From contig NZ_CP107548.1 in the NCBI RefSeq assembly GCF_025836975.1, forward strand, positions 248,001-312,000: a stretch of 64,000 bases of DNA, written 5' to 3'. The stretch is from Pollutimonas sp. M17 (lineage in GTDB: Bacteria > Pseudomonadota > Gammaproteobacteria > Burkholderiales > Burkholderiaceae_B). Each line of letters opens with the position of its first letter. Position 1 is the stretch's first letter. Of the stretch, positions 7,983-17,770 are shown in pieces. Below the pieces are notes generated by a model that was given only the letters and a program-made list of their open reading frames with translations, ran no database searches and was not told where the DNA came from. Both the position numbers and the translations under genes were made by a program.

Positions 7983-10010
7983 TTAGTTCAATCGCTTAAA
8001 GCCGCCGTGGCAAATTGGGCCCTTTAGTAGAGACTGGACATCGCGTCCATTTTCGCACTCGGCGATCAGGGCAAAAATCGGCTCCAAGGACTCGAAATAG
8101 CCATTAATGATTTCAGGGCTGTGTTCGGTGCATACATACACGCTGTTTCCGGCCAGGTAAGCTTTGGCCAGCATCTCCTGGGTGATTAAGGTCTTATAGG
8201 CGAGAGCGTTCGCGCTTTGTATCGTAAAGCCCGTCAGAGCAGGCAAACCCCAATGCTCAATCTCTAAATCATGCTTGTCGGCCAAGGCTTGCCAGCGTTC
8301 TCTAATTGCTAAGCCCGTCTGTGTGATGGCTTCCCACGACTTGGTGCGTTCCATGATTTCCAGAGTCTTAAGAGCGGCAGTCGGACCGATTCGTTCGGTC
8401 CAGAACGTGCTACTGATGAAGGTGGATTGGGCCGCCTCCATAACCGCGCGCCGACCGATCGTGGCAGTGATAGCGTAGCCATTGCCCAGGGCTTTGCCAA
8501 ACATGGCCATATCGGGCTCAACTCCATGCATCTTATGCAACCCGCCGAAGGTTTGACGAAAGCCTGATGTGCACTCGTCAAAGATTAGTACGATGTCACG
8601 GTCCGTCGCGAGTTGACGGACTTTATGCAGAAAGTCGTCCTGCGGACCCTTGTTGCGGACGACCTCCATTTTGATAACGCCAATGTCGTGTGTATTCACC
8701 AAGGTTTCCAGCTCGGCATAGTTGTTGTAGTGGAAGGGAAATACGGTGCCGCGCAAGTTTCGAGGTACGCCGTTAGGCTCAAGGCCAGGCAACAAGTGAC
8801 CATCCAAGCCCTTGTGATCGCCTAAGTTAGCTGACAGATACCAGTCGTGCCAGCCGTGATAACCGCATATGGCGACCTTATCGCGCCCCGACGCGGCGCG
8901 CGCAATACGAATTGCAATTGCGTTTGCCTCCCCGCCCGAGCGTGCAAAGCGGACCATGTCGGCCCATGGGTGAAGCTCGACGAGCTTCTCCGCCAAGTAC
9001 ACTTCTTCAGGGCAATTGAACGTAGACATGTTGCCGCTGTCTACGGTTCGACGAACGGCCGCGTCAACCTCTGGATGACCGTAGCCAAGGATATTGGTAC
9101 CGATTCCCATGATCGACATATCGATGTAGCGCTTACCATCCATATCCCAGACATTGCAGCCCTTTGCTTTGCTAAAGTAGGTTGGCCACTGTTCTGGCAG
9201 GAACATTTCCGCACGTTTTGAGAGAAGCATGTTGCCGCCAGGAATCACCTGCTTGGCTCGCTTCCAGAGTTTTTGACCGGTTCCCATACTGGCACCTTCA
9301 TTCCGAATGAGTGTTTGATTTGCTGCGAATAGCCGAGGCTGTGCGCGCTGCAGTTCCAGCACCTGCCTCCATCCAAAGTGGATGTCGGGTGCAAAATGGT
9401 TGAATATGGCGCTAATCACGTCATAGTCGACCTTTTCGTCCACTGTCCATCGAAAGCCGGAGAGATCTTCCTCGTTTTGTATGTTAGCTTTTCGGAATTT
9501 CCCATTTTCGCGAAGGTAGGGCGTCACATGCTCGCGGTCGAAGCCCTTATTTGCTTCGCGTGCGGCACACTCAAGCGCTGCAAAGGTAAATGCCTCGATA
9601 TCCAGTCCGTCCGGGTAGCTTGGTGGCGACGTATTTGAGACGTAGTCGACCTTCGCTGCCTTAAATCGTTTGACTACTTCGTCGACCAGAACTGGATCAG
9701 TGAGCGGGCAATCGCCGGTAATCCGCACCACGACATCAGCAGAGGCCGCACGCGCCGCTTGCACAAAACGGTCAAGCACATCGTTTTCGCTTCCTGAATA
9801 GCATCGATAGCCCAACTGGGCGACAGCGTCGGTAAGAGATTGGTTTTGGTTATCCCGGGATGTGGCAACGACAATTTCATCGATCTCGGTCGCGCAAGCC
9901 AGACGGGCAAGAAGAACTTCGATCATTGGCCGCCCTGCAATCGGCTTGAGCACCTTGTTTGGCAAACGGGTGGAGTTGATACGGGCTTGGACTATCGCGA
10001 CGACTTTCAT
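7983..10010 (-). CDS. Fusion: SpsF-type cytidylyltransferase + class III aminotransferase
   Basis: A 675-aa two-domain protein. Residues 1-235 are an SpsF-type nucleotidyltransferase (VVAIVQARINSTRLPNKVL, VVRITGDCPLTDP). After a short linker, residues 245-670 form a class III PLP aminotransferase of the glutamate-1-semialdehyde aminomutase type (FARSGGEANAIAIRIARAA, FDECTSGFR, and MFGKALGNGYA with the PLP lysine). The likely start is the ATG at 10008-10010, just after the aldo/keto reductase stop; a TTG 12 bp upstream is less likely. Its place between the aldo/keto reductase gene and pseG suggests it makes or activates the nonulosonic acid, possibly replacing PseF. Which sugar the aminotransferase half uses is unknown. 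Confidence 0.85.
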   Translation of the reverse strand: MKVVAIVQARINSTRLPNKVLKPIAGRPMIEVLLARLACATEIDEIVVATSRDNQNQSLTDAVAQLGYRCYSGSENDVLDRFVQAARAASADVVVRITGDCPLTDPVLVDEVVKRFKAAKVDYVSNTSPPSYPDGLDIEAFTFAALECAAREANKGFDREHVTPYLRENGKFRKANIQNEEDLSGFRWTVDEKVDYDVISAIFNHFAPDIHFGWRQVLELQRAQPRLFAANQTLIRNEGASMGTGQKLWKRAKQVIPGGNMLLSKRAEMFLPEQWPTYFSKAKGCNVWDMDGKRYIDMSIMGIGTNILGYGHPEVDAAVRRTVDSGNMSTFNCPEEVYLAEKLVELHPWADMVRFARSGGEANAIAIRIARAASGRDKVAICGYHGWHDWYLSANLGDHKGLDGHLLPGLEPNGVPRNLRGTVFPFHYNNYAELETLVNTHDIGVIKMEVVRNKGPQDDFLHKVRQLATDRDIVLIFDECTSGFRQTFGGLHKMHGVEPDMAMFGKALGNGYAITATIGRRAVMEAAQSTFISSTFWTERIGPTAALKTLEIMERTKSWEAITQTGLAIRERWQALADKHDLEIEHWGLPALTGFTIQSANALAYKTLITQEMLAKAYLAGNSVYVCTEHSPEIINGYFESLEPIFALIAECENGRDVQSLLKGPICHGGFKRLN

Positions 10011-10012
10011 AA

Positions 10013-10879
10013 CTAATGCCAACGGGCGGGATTGATTAGATCGGCATCGAGCGGTTCAGGCCAAGCGGGAACACTGTCGAGGCTGCCTTGAGCGGCAACT
10101 AGGATCTCTCGGAGTTGATCGGCGCTGTCTACACCGACGACTACCCTGTCGACGTCATCGATTGACAAGCCATAGCGAAGGCATGCTTGCAGTGGCGTCT
10201 GGCCGGTGTGGTTCAACCATTTATCCCAAACTGACCACAGCGGCTGCCATCGGCTGAACTCCGCTGGGCGGTGCGATGTATGCATCAGTAGCAAACCCTG
10301 AAGAAATACCGAACGAATATGCAGCTCTGTTCCCTGCTGTTTCAGGCGCCGTGCCCAGCCGGAGTCGACCAGACGGCGGTCCAAAATATTCAATGGAGCC
10401 TGCACGAGATCAAGCTGCATGACATCCGACAATAGGGCCAGATCCTCTGGCGCATAGATGGAAACCCCTATTTTCTGCGCTAACCCCTGATTCTTAATAT
10501 CTTCCAGTGCGTTCAGCAGCGAACGGCCGTGTGGCCCGAGCAATTGATCAGGCCGATGCAGCAACAGACCATAGAGGCGGCTAACGCGCAATCGTGTAAG
10601 CGACCCTTTGATTTGATCCCGAACCCAGTTGGCGATGTCTGTGCACTCGTCAGGGACTGCCGGCATCTTGCTTACGACCTTCCAGTCGACGACTCCTACG
10701 GCACCGAGAACACGCTCACTGTCACCATAGCTAATGGCAGTATCCAGAATGTCGATCCCATGAGCTGCTGCCTCGCTTAGTATTGCAGCTGCCGAACCGG
10801 GGAGAACCCGGCCTGATTTGTTTGCAATGCCATACTCAAGTCCAAATTGGACTGTGCCTAAGGCTAGGCGCTGACTCAT
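10013..10879 (-). CDS. Aldo/keto reductase family protein
   Basis: A 288-aa TIM-barrel NAD(P)H reductase. It shows LGTVQFGLEYGIAN at the N-terminus, DTAISYGDSERVLG (about residue 45, with the catalytic Asp and Tyr), LLHRPDQLL (with the His), and a C-terminal RVVVGVDSADQLREIL cofactor segment. The ATG at 10877-10879 overlaps the stop of the upstream methyltransferase as ATGA. Aldo/keto reductases of this kind recur in nonulosonic acid and amino-sugar clusters beside SpsF proteins, but no reaction is assigned. Here it may reduce a keto-sugar or the product of the fused aminotransferase. Confidence 0.85.
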   Translation of the reverse strand: MSQRLALGTVQFGLEYGIANKSGRVLPGSAAAILSEAAAHGIDILDTAISYGDSERVLGAVGVVDWKVVSKMPAVPDECTDIANWVRDQIKGSLTRLRVSRLYGLLLHRPDQLLGPHGRSLLNALEDIKNQGLAQKIGVSIYAPEDLALLSDVMQLDLVQAPLNILDRRLVDSGWARRLKQQGTELHIRSVFLQGLLLMHTSHRPAEFSRWQPLWSVWDKWLNHTGQTPLQACLRYGLSIDDVDRVVVGVDSADQLREILVAAQGSLDSVPAWPEPLDADLINPARWH

Positions 10880-11535
10880 TGGCTTTCCATCCTCTTGCGC
10901 ATGACTGATGTGGCCATCCACTCCTGTGAGTCATCTGTGAACTCGGTTCTCCCATGAAAGGTGACCTTGTGCGCAAAGCAGGTATACGCCGGATGCCAAG
11001 TGAATAACCGGCGGTAATCCATCTTATATGAGTAGACGCCGGGTTTGTGGTGATATTCCCGCTTGATCGGATGCGGGGCGTAGAAATCATTGATGACAAG
11101 CCAGCTATCTGGTTTGAGGACCCGGTTAGCTTCCTGCGCGACACGAAATAAATCTTGCCGATCACAAAGGTAGAGGCAGAACCCGAAGATAAGCACGTCA
11201 AATGTTGCATCATCGAATGGTAAATCGTCGGCGGTGCCACGCTCTGCCGTAATGCCTCGGGCGCGTGCCTTGTCGACAGCGAGGGCAGATGGCTCGATGC
11301 CGTAAACGTCCAAATTAAGCTTTGCTGCCAGCCATTCAAGTCGCCGACCCTCGCCGCATCCGACCTCCAAGACCCGCAATCTGCGTGCTTGCATCTCTGG
11401 TGGAAACGTTGTGACGAGTTCCAGCACGGCCAGTGACACCGGATCAATGGAAAAATCTATTTTCTTCACGGCTTTCAGGTTGCGCTCATACCAAGCATCG
11501 GCTTCTGAGGAAAGGAATACGTCTTTTTGTGACAT
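10876..11535 (-). CDS. Class I SAM-dependent methyltransferase
   Basis: A 219-aa Methyltransf_11-type protein. Motif I is VLEVGCGEGRRLEWL (about residues 55-69), followed by VYGIEPSALAVDKAR, the post-I motif LPFDDATFDVLIFGFCL, and NRVLKPDSWLVINDF. It is soluble, with no transmembrane segment. It lies inside the pse block between pseC and the aldo/keto reductase and is coupled to the latter by an ATGA overlap, so it may methylate a nonulosonic acid or its precursor. That target is inferred from context. Confidence 0.85.
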   Translation of the reverse strand: MSQKDVFLSSEADAWYERNLKAVKKIDFSIDPVSLAVLELVTTFPPEMQARRLRVLEVGCGEGRRLEWLAAKLNLDVYGIEPSALAVDKARARGITAERGTADDLPFDDATFDVLIFGFCLYLCDRQDLFRVAQEANRVLKPDSWLVINDFYAPHPIKREYHHKPGVYSYKMDYRRLFTWHPAYTCFAHKVTFHGRTEFTDDSQEWMATSVMRKRMESQ

Positions 11536-11594
11536 TCGATGCTATAGAGAATAAATATTAAGATGGGCGGCGCTTTTTCGTTTTGGGATTCGCG

Positions 11595-12755
11595 TCAGAT
11601 GGCGAGAGCCCGTTCGAGTGTGGAGACCACGACATCCTGTTGATCGCCTGTCAGTCCGGAGTACATAGGCAGGCTGATCGCCTCGGCATAGTAGCGTTCC
11701 GACTCTGGGAAATCGCCGAGTTTGAACCCGAGTCGCTCGTAGTACGGCTGAGTATGCACGGGTATGTAATGTACGTTCACGCCGATGCCATTTTCACGTA
11801 ATGTGTCGAAAACCTCGCGATGTGACCTATTTGTCCGTTCCAATTGAAGGCGGATAACGTACAAATGTAGACCTGAGTACCCGTCCGGATGCTGCCAAGG
11901 TGTCGTTACTGGCAGCGCCGCAAGCTTGATTTTGTAATCCCTGGCCAAAGCGTGCCGACGCGCGACATATTCGTCGAGCCGGGCCATCTGACTCAGTCCT
12001 AAGGCAGCCTGTATCTCTGTCATACGATAGTTGAACCCTAGGTCAATCTGTTGGTAGTACCACCCCCCGTGGGGGACATGCGTCATTCTGGTCGGATCCC
12101 GCGTAATACCGTGGCTACGAAGCAGGGTCATGCGTTCCGCCAACTGCGCGTTATTGGTAGTTGCCAGGCCACCTTCACCTGTGGTGATAATCTTGACGGG
12201 ATGGAAACTGAACACCGTGATATCGCTATATTGCCCATTGCCGATCGGCTCACCTTTATACTTGCCGCCGATGGCATGCGACGCATCTTCAATAATTCGA
12301 AAACCATACCTCTGACTTAGTGCGTGGATGCCGGCCATGTCGCATGGTTGGCCACATAGGTGCACCGGTATAATAAGCTTTGGTAACGTGCCGCTTTTTT
12401 GCGCTTCGGCCAGTTTCTCCTCCAAGCGCTCAACGCTCATGTTGTAAGTCTGCGGATCAATATCCACAAAATCGACCTGAGCTCCGCAATAGAGTCCACA
12501 ATTAGCCGATGCAACAAAGGTAATGGGGCTGGTCCATAGCCAGTCACCTGGCCCGAGACCGAGCGCCAGGCATGCGATATGAAGGGCAGAGGTAGCGCTG
12601 TTCATGGCCACAGCGTGACGCGCTCCAACATGTTGCGCAACCGTATCCTCAAAACGAGGCCCTATCGGCCCTTGTGTCAGAAAATCCGAATGTAACACCT
12701 GCACGACGGCGTCAATATCAGCCTGGGTTACTTCCTGACGACCGTATGGAATCAC
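11595..12755 (-). CDS. pseC: UDP-4-amino-4,6-dideoxy-AltNAc transaminase PseC
   Basis: A 386-aa DegT-family aminotransferase that transaminates the 4-keto sugar made by PseB. The N-terminus IPYGRQEVTQADIDAVVQVL and the segment GPIGPRFEDTVA match PseC closely. The PLP lysine lies in FHPVKIITTGEGG (about residues 183-195). I set the start at GTG 12753-12755: it leaves 2 nt after the pseB stop and has AGGGAG nine bases upstream, inside the end of pseB. A longer reading to 12824 would overlap pseB by 67 bp and adds no family-like sequence. Confidence 0.93.
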   Translation of the reverse strand: MIPYGRQEVTQADIDAVVQVLHSDFLTQGPIGPRFEDTVAQHVGARHAVAMNSATSALHIACLALGLGPGDWLWTSPITFVASANCGLYCGAQVDFVDIDPQTYNMSVERLEEKLAEAQKSGTLPKLIIPVHLCGQPCDMAGIHALSQRYGFRIIEDASHAIGGKYKGEPIGNGQYSDITVFSFHPVKIITTGEGGLATTNNAQLAERMTLLRSHGITRDPTRMTHVPHGGWYYQQIDLGFNYRMTEIQAALGLSQMARLDEYVARRHALARDYKIKLAALPVTTPWQHPDGYSGLHLYVIRLQLERTNRSHREVFDTLRENGIGVNVHYIPVHTQPYYERLGFKLGDFPESERYYAEAISLPMYSGLTGDQQDVVVSTLERALAI

Positions 12756-12757
12756 TT

Positions 12758-13771
12758 TTAGAAACTCCCTATTTTTTCGTGATTCGCTCCAATCCAAGCT
12801 TGGAGTTCCTCTGTTGTCATCCATTCCGGATTGTTGTCGCTCGTATAGCTGAATCCCTCGAAGACTTTCTTGCCATCCTTAATTCGCTTCTTGCATGTGG
12901 CCCAGTTATTGATCGCTGGCAGAATCTTGTAATGCTCATCATACTCATAGGTGTAGTATGAGTCCTCCTCGCTTATCATTTGTTCATGCAGCTTTTCACC
13001 TGGGCGGATGCCAACGAATTCCAGTTTGCACTCCGGTGCAACCGCGTGGGCGAGTTCCGTCATTTTCATCGACGGAATCTTCTTGACATAAACTTCGCCC
13101 CCCTCCATGTCACCGAACGCGTGCCAAACGAGATCGACTCCTTGCTCAAGCGTGATCATAAAACGGGTCATACGCCTATCGGTGATCGGAAGAACACCCT
13201 TGTCCTTGATAGAAAGAAAGAAAGGGATAACAGAACCGCGTGAGCCCATGACATTCCCGTAGCGAACCACCGCAAACCGGGTGTCGTTGTCTCCGGCATA
13301 AGAGTTGCCTGCGACGAATAACTTGTCCGATGCCAACTTAGTAGCGCCATACAGATTCGCTGGACTGCTTGCCTTGTCCGTCGACAAGGCAACTACCCGC
13401 TTCACTCGCTGGTCGAGGCAGGCGTCTATGAGATTCATCGCACCATTGATGTTCGTTTTGACACATTCGAACGGGTTGTATTCTGCTGTAGGAACGATTT
13501 TTGTCGCCGCGGCATGTACCACATAGTCGACCCCATCCAGGGCGCGATATAAACGCTCCCGATCACGGACGTCACCAATGAAGAAGCGCACCCTTGGATC
13601 GCCACCAAACTTCTTTGCCATGTTCCACTGCTTCATTTCGTCGCGAGAAAAAATGACAATTCTTTTTGGATTGTATTTGGCCAATGTCATCGGCACGAAT
13701 GTATTGCCGAAAGAGCCTGTGCCGCCCGTAATTAGAATCGATGAATTTTCAAGCATGGCGAGGCTTCTCAT
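12758..13771 (-). CDS. pseB: UDP-GlcNAc 4,6-dehydratase (inverting) PseB
   Basis: A 337-aa SDR-type dehydratase/5-epimerase that starts the pseudaminic pathway from UDP-GlcNAc. It shows ILITGGTGSFGNTF near residue 12, FSRDEMKQWNM, HAAATKIVPTAEYNPFE, VALSTDKASSPANLYGATK (STDK and YxxxK) and RYGNVMGSRGSVIPFF, all typical of FlaA1/PseB. The ATG at 13769-13771 overlaps the ABC transporter stop as ATGA; an internal ATG at 13754-13756 is an alternative that matches many homologues better. The short single-domain form separates it from the membrane-anchored dehydratase at 29486-31528. Confidence 0.93.
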   Translation of the reverse strand: MRSLAMLENSSILITGGTGSFGNTFVPMTLAKYNPKRIVIFSRDEMKQWNMAKKFGGDPRVRFFIGDVRDRERLYRALDGVDYVVHAAATKIVPTAEYNPFECVKTNINGAMNLIDACLDQRVKRVVALSTDKASSPANLYGATKLASDKLFVAGNSYAGDNDTRFAVVRYGNVMGSRGSVIPFFLSIKDKGVLPITDRRMTRFMITLEQGVDLVWHAFGDMEGGEVYVKKIPSMKMTELAHAVAPECKLEFVGIRPGEKLHEQMISEEDSYYTYEYDEHYKILPAINNWATCKKRIKDGKKVFEGFSYTSDNNPEWMTTEELQAWIGANHEKIGSF

Positions 13772-15570
13772 ATGTCAGATAATAAGTCTTTACGGGCACC
13801 CGACTGAATGTTCTGGCCTGGGCCAAGTTTCACGATCAGATCGCAACCCTTGAGCGTATTCAGACGGTGGGCGATTATCAGCACTGTCATGTGCGGTCCT
13901 AGGGAGCGGATGGAGTTCATTACCGCGCGCTCGGTTTCATTGTCCAGCGCGCTAGTTGCCTCATCGAGTACTAAAACATCGGCCTGCTTGTATAACGCCC
14001 TAGCAATCCCAATACGTTGGCGCTGACCGCCGCTCAGACGCACGCCGCGTTCCCCAACTCCAGTGTTGAACTTATCTGACCACGATTCGATCGTCTCCAA
14101 GATATTGGATTCCTGAGCAGCCTGCCTGACCCGTTCGCGGTCTATCTTGTCTGGTGAGACGCCAAAGGCAATATTGCTCTCGATACTGCTGTCGGCAAGA
14201 AAGATGGTCTGGGGTACGTGTGCGATGTGTTTCTGCCATCTTTCCATGTTACTGGCGTCAATGGGGGTGTCGTCAACGACGAGTTGGCCAGTCGTCGGAC
14301 TAAGCAATCCCATGATGACGTCCAACATGGTGCTCTTGCCGCATCCGGTAGCACCGACGAAGCCCACTCGGCAACCCTTCGGGATTCGCAAATTGACATT
14401 GCGGAGAACCCAATCAGTGTCCGGCGTGTATCGGAACGATACATTTCTTAGCTGTATATCTCGCTCAAACGGCAGTGGCATCAAATGGGCGTCATTCCCA
14501 TTGTCTGGCAGAGGTTGATCCAAGAGACTCAGCGTATCTAGTAGTGAAGCCTGATTGCTTCGGATGGTCGCCCAAGCCTGATAAGCTTGTTGGGAAATTG
14601 GCAATAGTCGTTGTGCACCTAATGCCAATGCACCGAGAATGGGAATAGCAGAGGAAATACCACCGGAATCGGAAGTGAGGTTGTACGCTAATGTGGCGAT
14701 CAGCAGCATGCCTAGCGCTTCCACCACGAAGCGCGGGCTCTGCGCGATGAAGGCGCTATTGATCTGTGCGTTGCGCATCGAAAGGTCTGCCTTGCGAAAC
14801 ACACGGCAATAGACCTCCTGCGTACGATCGATAAGCACATCCCGGATTCCGCCTAATCCTTCCTGCAGGGACTTGATGACGCGTCCAGCCTCATCAGCGA
14901 CGAGTTGACTGTTTTCTAATAGCCGGCGATGGCTCAACTTGATCACCAGACCATAGATCAGCGCAAAGCCACCCAAGGCCATCGAGGAGGTTAGCGGATC
15001 GACGGCTAGCAAAGTAATCAAAATCGCCGCCAGTAGCATGGCGGTACTAGCGATGGTCACTACGGGGAGAATCATATAGCTGCTAATGCTGCTGGCTTTG
15101 CTATAGACTCCGTTGATGATTTCGCTGCTGTTGCGAGATACATGAACGGCATAGGGCTGATGGAGAGTCTTGCGATAGACGTCTAGCGCTAGATCCGCAC
15201 CTATCGTATAGGAAATTCGGGTCTGCACCCACACTAAGAGCATACGCATACATCCTGCGATGATGATCGTTGCGCAGAAGCCTACGGTCAGTGGTAATAG
15301 CAACTGATTAGGCCGAGTCAGCTCGAACCACCTCAAGAAAGGCTGAATATAAGCATGTTCGAATACCCGCTCTGGTGCCGTCAGTACGGCTAAGAAGGGG
15401 AAGATGGCGCCAATGCTTACAATCTCGGATATGGCTGCGATCATCATGAGTGCGAGAAGAAGAACCAGTTGGCGGCGATGGGGCGGAGCGATATGACTCC
15501 AAAGGCGGATCAGCGATTTCGCGAGTGATTGGTCAATACGCATAGTTTCTTGCCAGTCGACCGCCGACAT
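13768..15570 (-). CDS. ABC transporter with fused membrane and ATPase domains, candidate lipid-linked glycan flippase
   Basis: A roughly 600-aa half-transporter. Five to six transmembrane helices fill residues 30-320. The ATPase domain follows (Walker A GATGCGKST near 405, signature LSGGQRQRIG near 510, Walker B VLVLDEATSALD near 530, H-loop IIAHRL). Its closest type is PglK/MsbA-like exporters that flip lipid-linked oligosaccharides. It lies between the UDP-glucuronate decarboxylase and pseB and overlaps pseB by an ATGA. Starts at 15568-15570 and 15541-15543 are both possible. Because a Wzx flippase also exists at 43222-44694, the two may serve different glycans. A protein-export role cannot be excluded. 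Confidence 0.8.
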   Translation of the reverse strand: MSAVDWQETMRIDQSLAKSLIRLWSHIAPPHRRQLVLLLALMMIAAISEIVSIGAIFPFLAVLTAPERVFEHAYIQPFLRWFELTRPNQLLLPLTVGFCATIIIAGCMRMLLVWVQTRISYTIGADLALDVYRKTLHQPYAVHVSRNSSEIINGVYSKASSISSYMILPVVTIASTAMLLAAILITLLAVDPLTSSMALGGFALIYGLVIKLSHRRLLENSQLVADEAGRVIKSLQEGLGGIRDVLIDRTQEVYCRVFRKADLSMRNAQINSAFIAQSPRFVVEALGMLLIATLAYNLTSDSGGISSAIPILGALALGAQRLLPISQQAYQAWATIRSNQASLLDTLSLLDQPLPDNGNDAHLMPLPFERDIQLRNVSFRYTPDTDWVLRNVNLRIPKGCRVGFVGATGCGKSTMLDVIMGLLSPTTGQLVVDDTPIDASNMERWQKHIAHVPQTIFLADSSIESNIAFGVSPDKIDRERVRQAAQESNILETIESWSDKFNTGVGERGVRLSGGQRQRIGIARALYKQADVLVLDEATSALDNETERAVMNSIRSLGPHMTVLIIAHRLNTLKGCDLIVKLGPGQNIQSGARKDLLSDI

Positions 15571-15624
15571 CACGTGGGTGAGGCCATGGGTGATTCCAAA
15601 GCCAGGAATTGCGACCCTTGATCA

Positions 15625-16593
15625 TCAGTAATTTTCTTCGGACAGCAGTTTGTCGAAATATGAAATTGTTTTGCGTAGGCCGCTCTCGACTTCAGTTTCT
15701 GGATGCCACTCCAATAATTCCCGTGCCCGAGAAATATCAGGCTGACGTTGTTTGGGATCATCGGTCGGCAACGTGTGAAAGACTAGCTTCGACGATGAGC
15801 CAGTCATCTCGATGACTATCTCGCCCAATTGCCGGATGGTGAACTCCCTAGGGTTGCCCAGGTTAATCGGACCTGGACAATTCCTGTCTGATACTGCCAT
15901 GAATCGCAAAAAGCCGTCGACCATATCGTCGACATAACAAAAGCTCCGAGTCTGCGACCCATTGCCGTAGATTGTGATGTCTTCGCCGCGAAGTGCTTGG
16001 ATGATGAAGTTACTAATCACGCGCCCGTCGTTGGGGTGCATCCGTGGGCCATAGGTATTGAAAATCCGAACCACGCGGATGTCTAATCCGTACTGACGGT
16101 GGTAGTCAAAAAACAGGGTTTCAGCGCAACGCTTGCCTTCGTCATAACAACTGCGAGGGCCAATTGGATTTACATTTCCCCAATACTCTTCTGACTGGGG
16201 ATGAACTGCCGGATCGCCATAAACCTCGCTAGTACTTGCCTGGAGAATCCGTACATTTAGTCGCTTTGCTAAATCTAAGACGTTTATCGCACCATGAACC
16301 GATGTTTTGATCGTTTGCACCGGATCATGCTGATAATGGATTGGACTAGCAGGGCATGCGAGGTTGTATATTTCATCGACTTCATAATACAACGGGTTAG
16401 TGACATCGTGCCGAATGAACTCAAACCGAGGATTGCCAAGGAGGTGTTCGATGTTTTGTTTGATCCCGGTGAACAGGTTGTCAAGACAGATAACCTCGTT
16501 TCCTTGCTCTAGCAAGCTTTCCACAAGGTGAGACCCCAAAAAGCCTGCTCCTCCCGTCACTAAAACTCTTTTTCGAATACTGTAGTCGCGCAT
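15625..16593 (-). CDS. UDP-glucuronic acid decarboxylase (UDP-xylose synthase type)
   Basis: A 322-aa SDR epimerase-like enzyme. Key signatures are [54 protein letters not shown] (catalytic YxxxK plus the UXS-specific residues) and [20 protein letters not shown] enzymes turn UDP-glucuronate into UDP-xylose. The supplier of UDP-glucuronate, ugd, is in the same locus at 20744-21913. It is soluble, of normal length, and 68 bp after gmd. Confidence 0.9.
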   Translation of the reverse strand: MRDYSIRKRVLVTGGAGFLGSHLVESLLEQGNEVICLDNLFTGIKQNIEHLLGNPRFEFIRHDVTNPLYYEVDEIYNLACPASPIHYQHDPVQTIKTSVHGAINVLDLAKRLNVRILQASTSEVYGDPAVHPQSEEYWGNVNPIGPRSCYDEGKRCAETLFFDYHRQYGLDIRVVRIFNTYGPRMHPNDGRVISNFIIQALRGEDITIYGNGSQTRSFCYVDDMVDGFLRFMAVSDRNCPGPINLGNPREFTIRQLGEIVIEMTGSSSKLVFHTLPTDDPKQRQPDISRARELLEWHPETEVESGLRKTISYFDKLLSEENY

Positions 16594-16661
16594 GTGAAAA
16601 GTTGTTACTTATTGCTATTGAGATAGCCCGGCGAGGGATATGGTTAACATCGTGGAAAGAA

Positions 16662-17759
16662 TCATTCGTGATAATTCATGGTCTTGAAACCTTTACCTTT
16701 GACTAACTCATCCCGCTCTGCACTCTTGAGATCCTCCCTGACCATTTCCGTCACCAGTTCAGAAAAACTGGTCGTGGGCACCCAACCTAGTTTGGTCTTT
16801 GCCTTGGAGGGATCGCCTAATAAAGTTTCCACCTCAGTAGGACGGAAATAGGCGGCGTCGACAGCCACCACGCATTTGCCCTGTGAGTCGTAACCCTTTT
16901 CATCAACACCTTGGCCTACCCATTGAATTTCCATTCCCAGCTCCTCGGTTGCAGCATTGACGAAGTCGCGCACACTATATTGGATGCCGGTTGCAATAAC
17001 GAAGTCTTCTGGTTTGGCTTGCTGCAACATTAGCCATTGCATCTCAACGTAGTCTCTTGCATGACCCCAGTCGCGTTTTGCATCTAGGTTACCGAGGTAT
17101 AGGCAGTCCTGAAGGCCAAGTTTGATACGCGCTAAGGCGCGAGTAATCTTCCTGGTAACGAAGGTTTCCCCGCGAATCGGAGACTCATGATTAAACAAGA
17201 TACCGTTGCAGGCATATATGCCGTAGGCTTCGCGGTAGTTGACGGTAATCCAATATGCGTAGAGTTTGGCAACCGCATAAGGGCTACGCGGATAGAATGG
17301 GGTTGTTTCCTTTTGAGGAATTTCCTGTACTAAGCCATAGAGCTCACTTGTGCTGGCTTGGTAGAAACGCGTTTTTTTCTCAAGGCCAAGAATACGAATG
17401 GCTTCCAAAATACGTAGAGCCCCCAACGCATCAGAGTTAGCGGTGTATTCTGGTTCTTCGAAGCTAACAGCAACATGGCTTTGTGCGGCAAGATTGTATA
17501 TTTCATCCGGCTGAGTCTGCTGAATAATTCGGATCAGACTGGAACTATCAGTCAAATCACCATGATGTAGATAAAATCTAACATCCTTTTCATGTCGATC
17601 CTTATAAAGGTGGTCGATTCGATCAGTATTGAACAAGCTTGTACGACGCTTAATGCCGTGGACAACATAACCTTTGTTTAGTAAAAACTCAGCGAGGTAA
17701 GCCCCATCTTGACCAGTTACTCCGGTAATAAGGGCAACTTTGTTACTTTCGGGCATCAT
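16662..17759 (-). CDS. gmd: GDP-mannose 4,6-dehydratase
   Basis: A 365-aa SDR enzyme making GDP-4-keto-6-deoxymannose. It has [19 protein letters not shown], the QASTSELYG segment, [10 protein letters not shown] with the catalytic YxxxK, and [19 protein letters not shown], a hallmark of Gmd. The ATG at 17757-17759 follows an AAGGA site; the frame opens with a TTG upstream that I reject. It lies 11 bp after the fcl stop and is the first committed step to GDP-L-fucose in this locus. Confidence 0.95.
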   Translation of the reverse strand: MMPESNKVALITGVTGQDGAYLAEFLLNKGYVVHGIKRRTSLFNTDRIDHLYKDRHEKDVRFYLHHGDLTDSSSLIRIIQQTQPDEIYNLAAQSHVAVSFEEPEYTANSDALGALRILEAIRILGLEKKTRFYQASTSELYGLVQEIPQKETTPFYPRSPYAVAKLYAYWITVNYREAYGIYACNGILFNHESPIRGETFVTRKITRALARIKLGLQDCLYLGNLDAKRDWGHARDYVEMQWLMLQQAKPEDFVIATGIQYSVRDFVNAATEELGMEIQWVGQGVDEKGYDSQGKCVVAVDAAYFRPTEVETLLGDPSKAKTKLGWVPTTSFSELVTEMVREDLKSAERDELVKGKGFKTMNYHE

Positions 17760-17770
17760 TCTGCATTCCT

